A stretch of DNA of 64,000 nucleotides from Murimonas intestini. Its GTDB lineage: Bacteria > Bacillota > Clostridia > Lachnospirales > Lachnospiraceae. Position numbers and translations under genes: made by a program. The stretch lies in assembly GCA_003148945.1 (NCBI GenBank), contig QGGY01000007.1, positions 1-64,000 of the forward strand. The letters run 5' to 3'. Within the stretch, counting starts at the first letter, position 1. Each line of letters begins with the position of its first letter. The notes below the pieces were generated by a model. It worked only from the letters and a program-made list of their open reading frames with translations. It was not told where the DNA came from and did not search any database. Shown here piece by piece: positions 63,965-64,000 of the stretch.

Positions 63965-64000
63965 TCACACGTCACAGTCCGAAAGGAAACAATTCCTTGC

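Overview
The window looks like chromosomal DNA of an anaerobic, spore-forming gut Firmicute, most likely a member of the Lachnospiraceae. The evidence is the spore-gene block (a SpoIIE-like phosphatase, YabP, YabQ, a CotS-like coat protein), two oxygen-independent ribonucleotide reductases (B12-dependent NrdJ and glycyl-radical NrdD), a fused FeoA-FeoB, a short GSI-type glutamine synthetase, Gram-positive ribosome binding sites, and enzymes for plant polysaccharides and polyphenols. Nearly all genes are on the minus strand. The plus-strand exceptions are a rhamnosidase-like gene, a metal ATPase, a cold-shock gene and an AraC regulator.

Layout. 1-261: no gene, possibly the edge of a repeat. 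262-5647: a two-gene locus, more AT-rich to the eye than its surroundings, encoding a TULIP/P47-like protein and a large protein with a beta-rich N terminus and hydrophobic helices at the C terminus. 5909-9101: a GH106-type glycoside hydrolase split by a frameshift at a run of seven C. 9220-12108: a Zn/Cd-type P1B ATPase with a repeated His-rich tail behind an ArsR/SmtB-type operator. 12298-17865: FeoAB, an MBL-fold hydrolase and NrdJ. 17983-30719: a large envelope locus with a small lipoprotein, a two-component system, three paralogous lipoproteins, two membrane proteins, an ABC ATPase, a repeat-rich surface protein and a MacB-core-like protein. 30817-34295: Maf, a thioesterase, tRNA-Tyr and a GH13 enzyme. 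34566-42043: ftsH, hpt, tilS, a short SpoIIE-like gene, tRNA-Met, divIC, yabQ, yabP, rqcP and hup, which keeps the content of the Bacillus yabN-ftsH region. 42211-47768: mazG, phosphoglucomutase, cotS-like, CCA-adding enzyme and uppP. 48101: cold-shock protein with a long structured leader. 48393-52132: URO-D-family protein, AraC regulator and subtype-B tannase. 52326-63848: multi-PAS hybrid kinase, nrdD (with two NrdR boxes), hflX, a TPR lipoprotein and glnA.

The best candidates for undescribed biology are (a) the TULIP-like plus propeller/helix pair at 262-5647, and (b) the two-component/lipoprotein-triplet/ABC/surface-protein locus at 17983-30719. Smaller points of interest are the C7 frameshift, the 25-bp hairpin in the cold-shock leader, the short one-TM SpoIIE, the NrdD-glutaredoxin fusion, the NTF2-like plus multi-PAS hybrid kinase, and several perfect inverted repeats. 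All functional calls come from reading motifs by eye; no database search was run.
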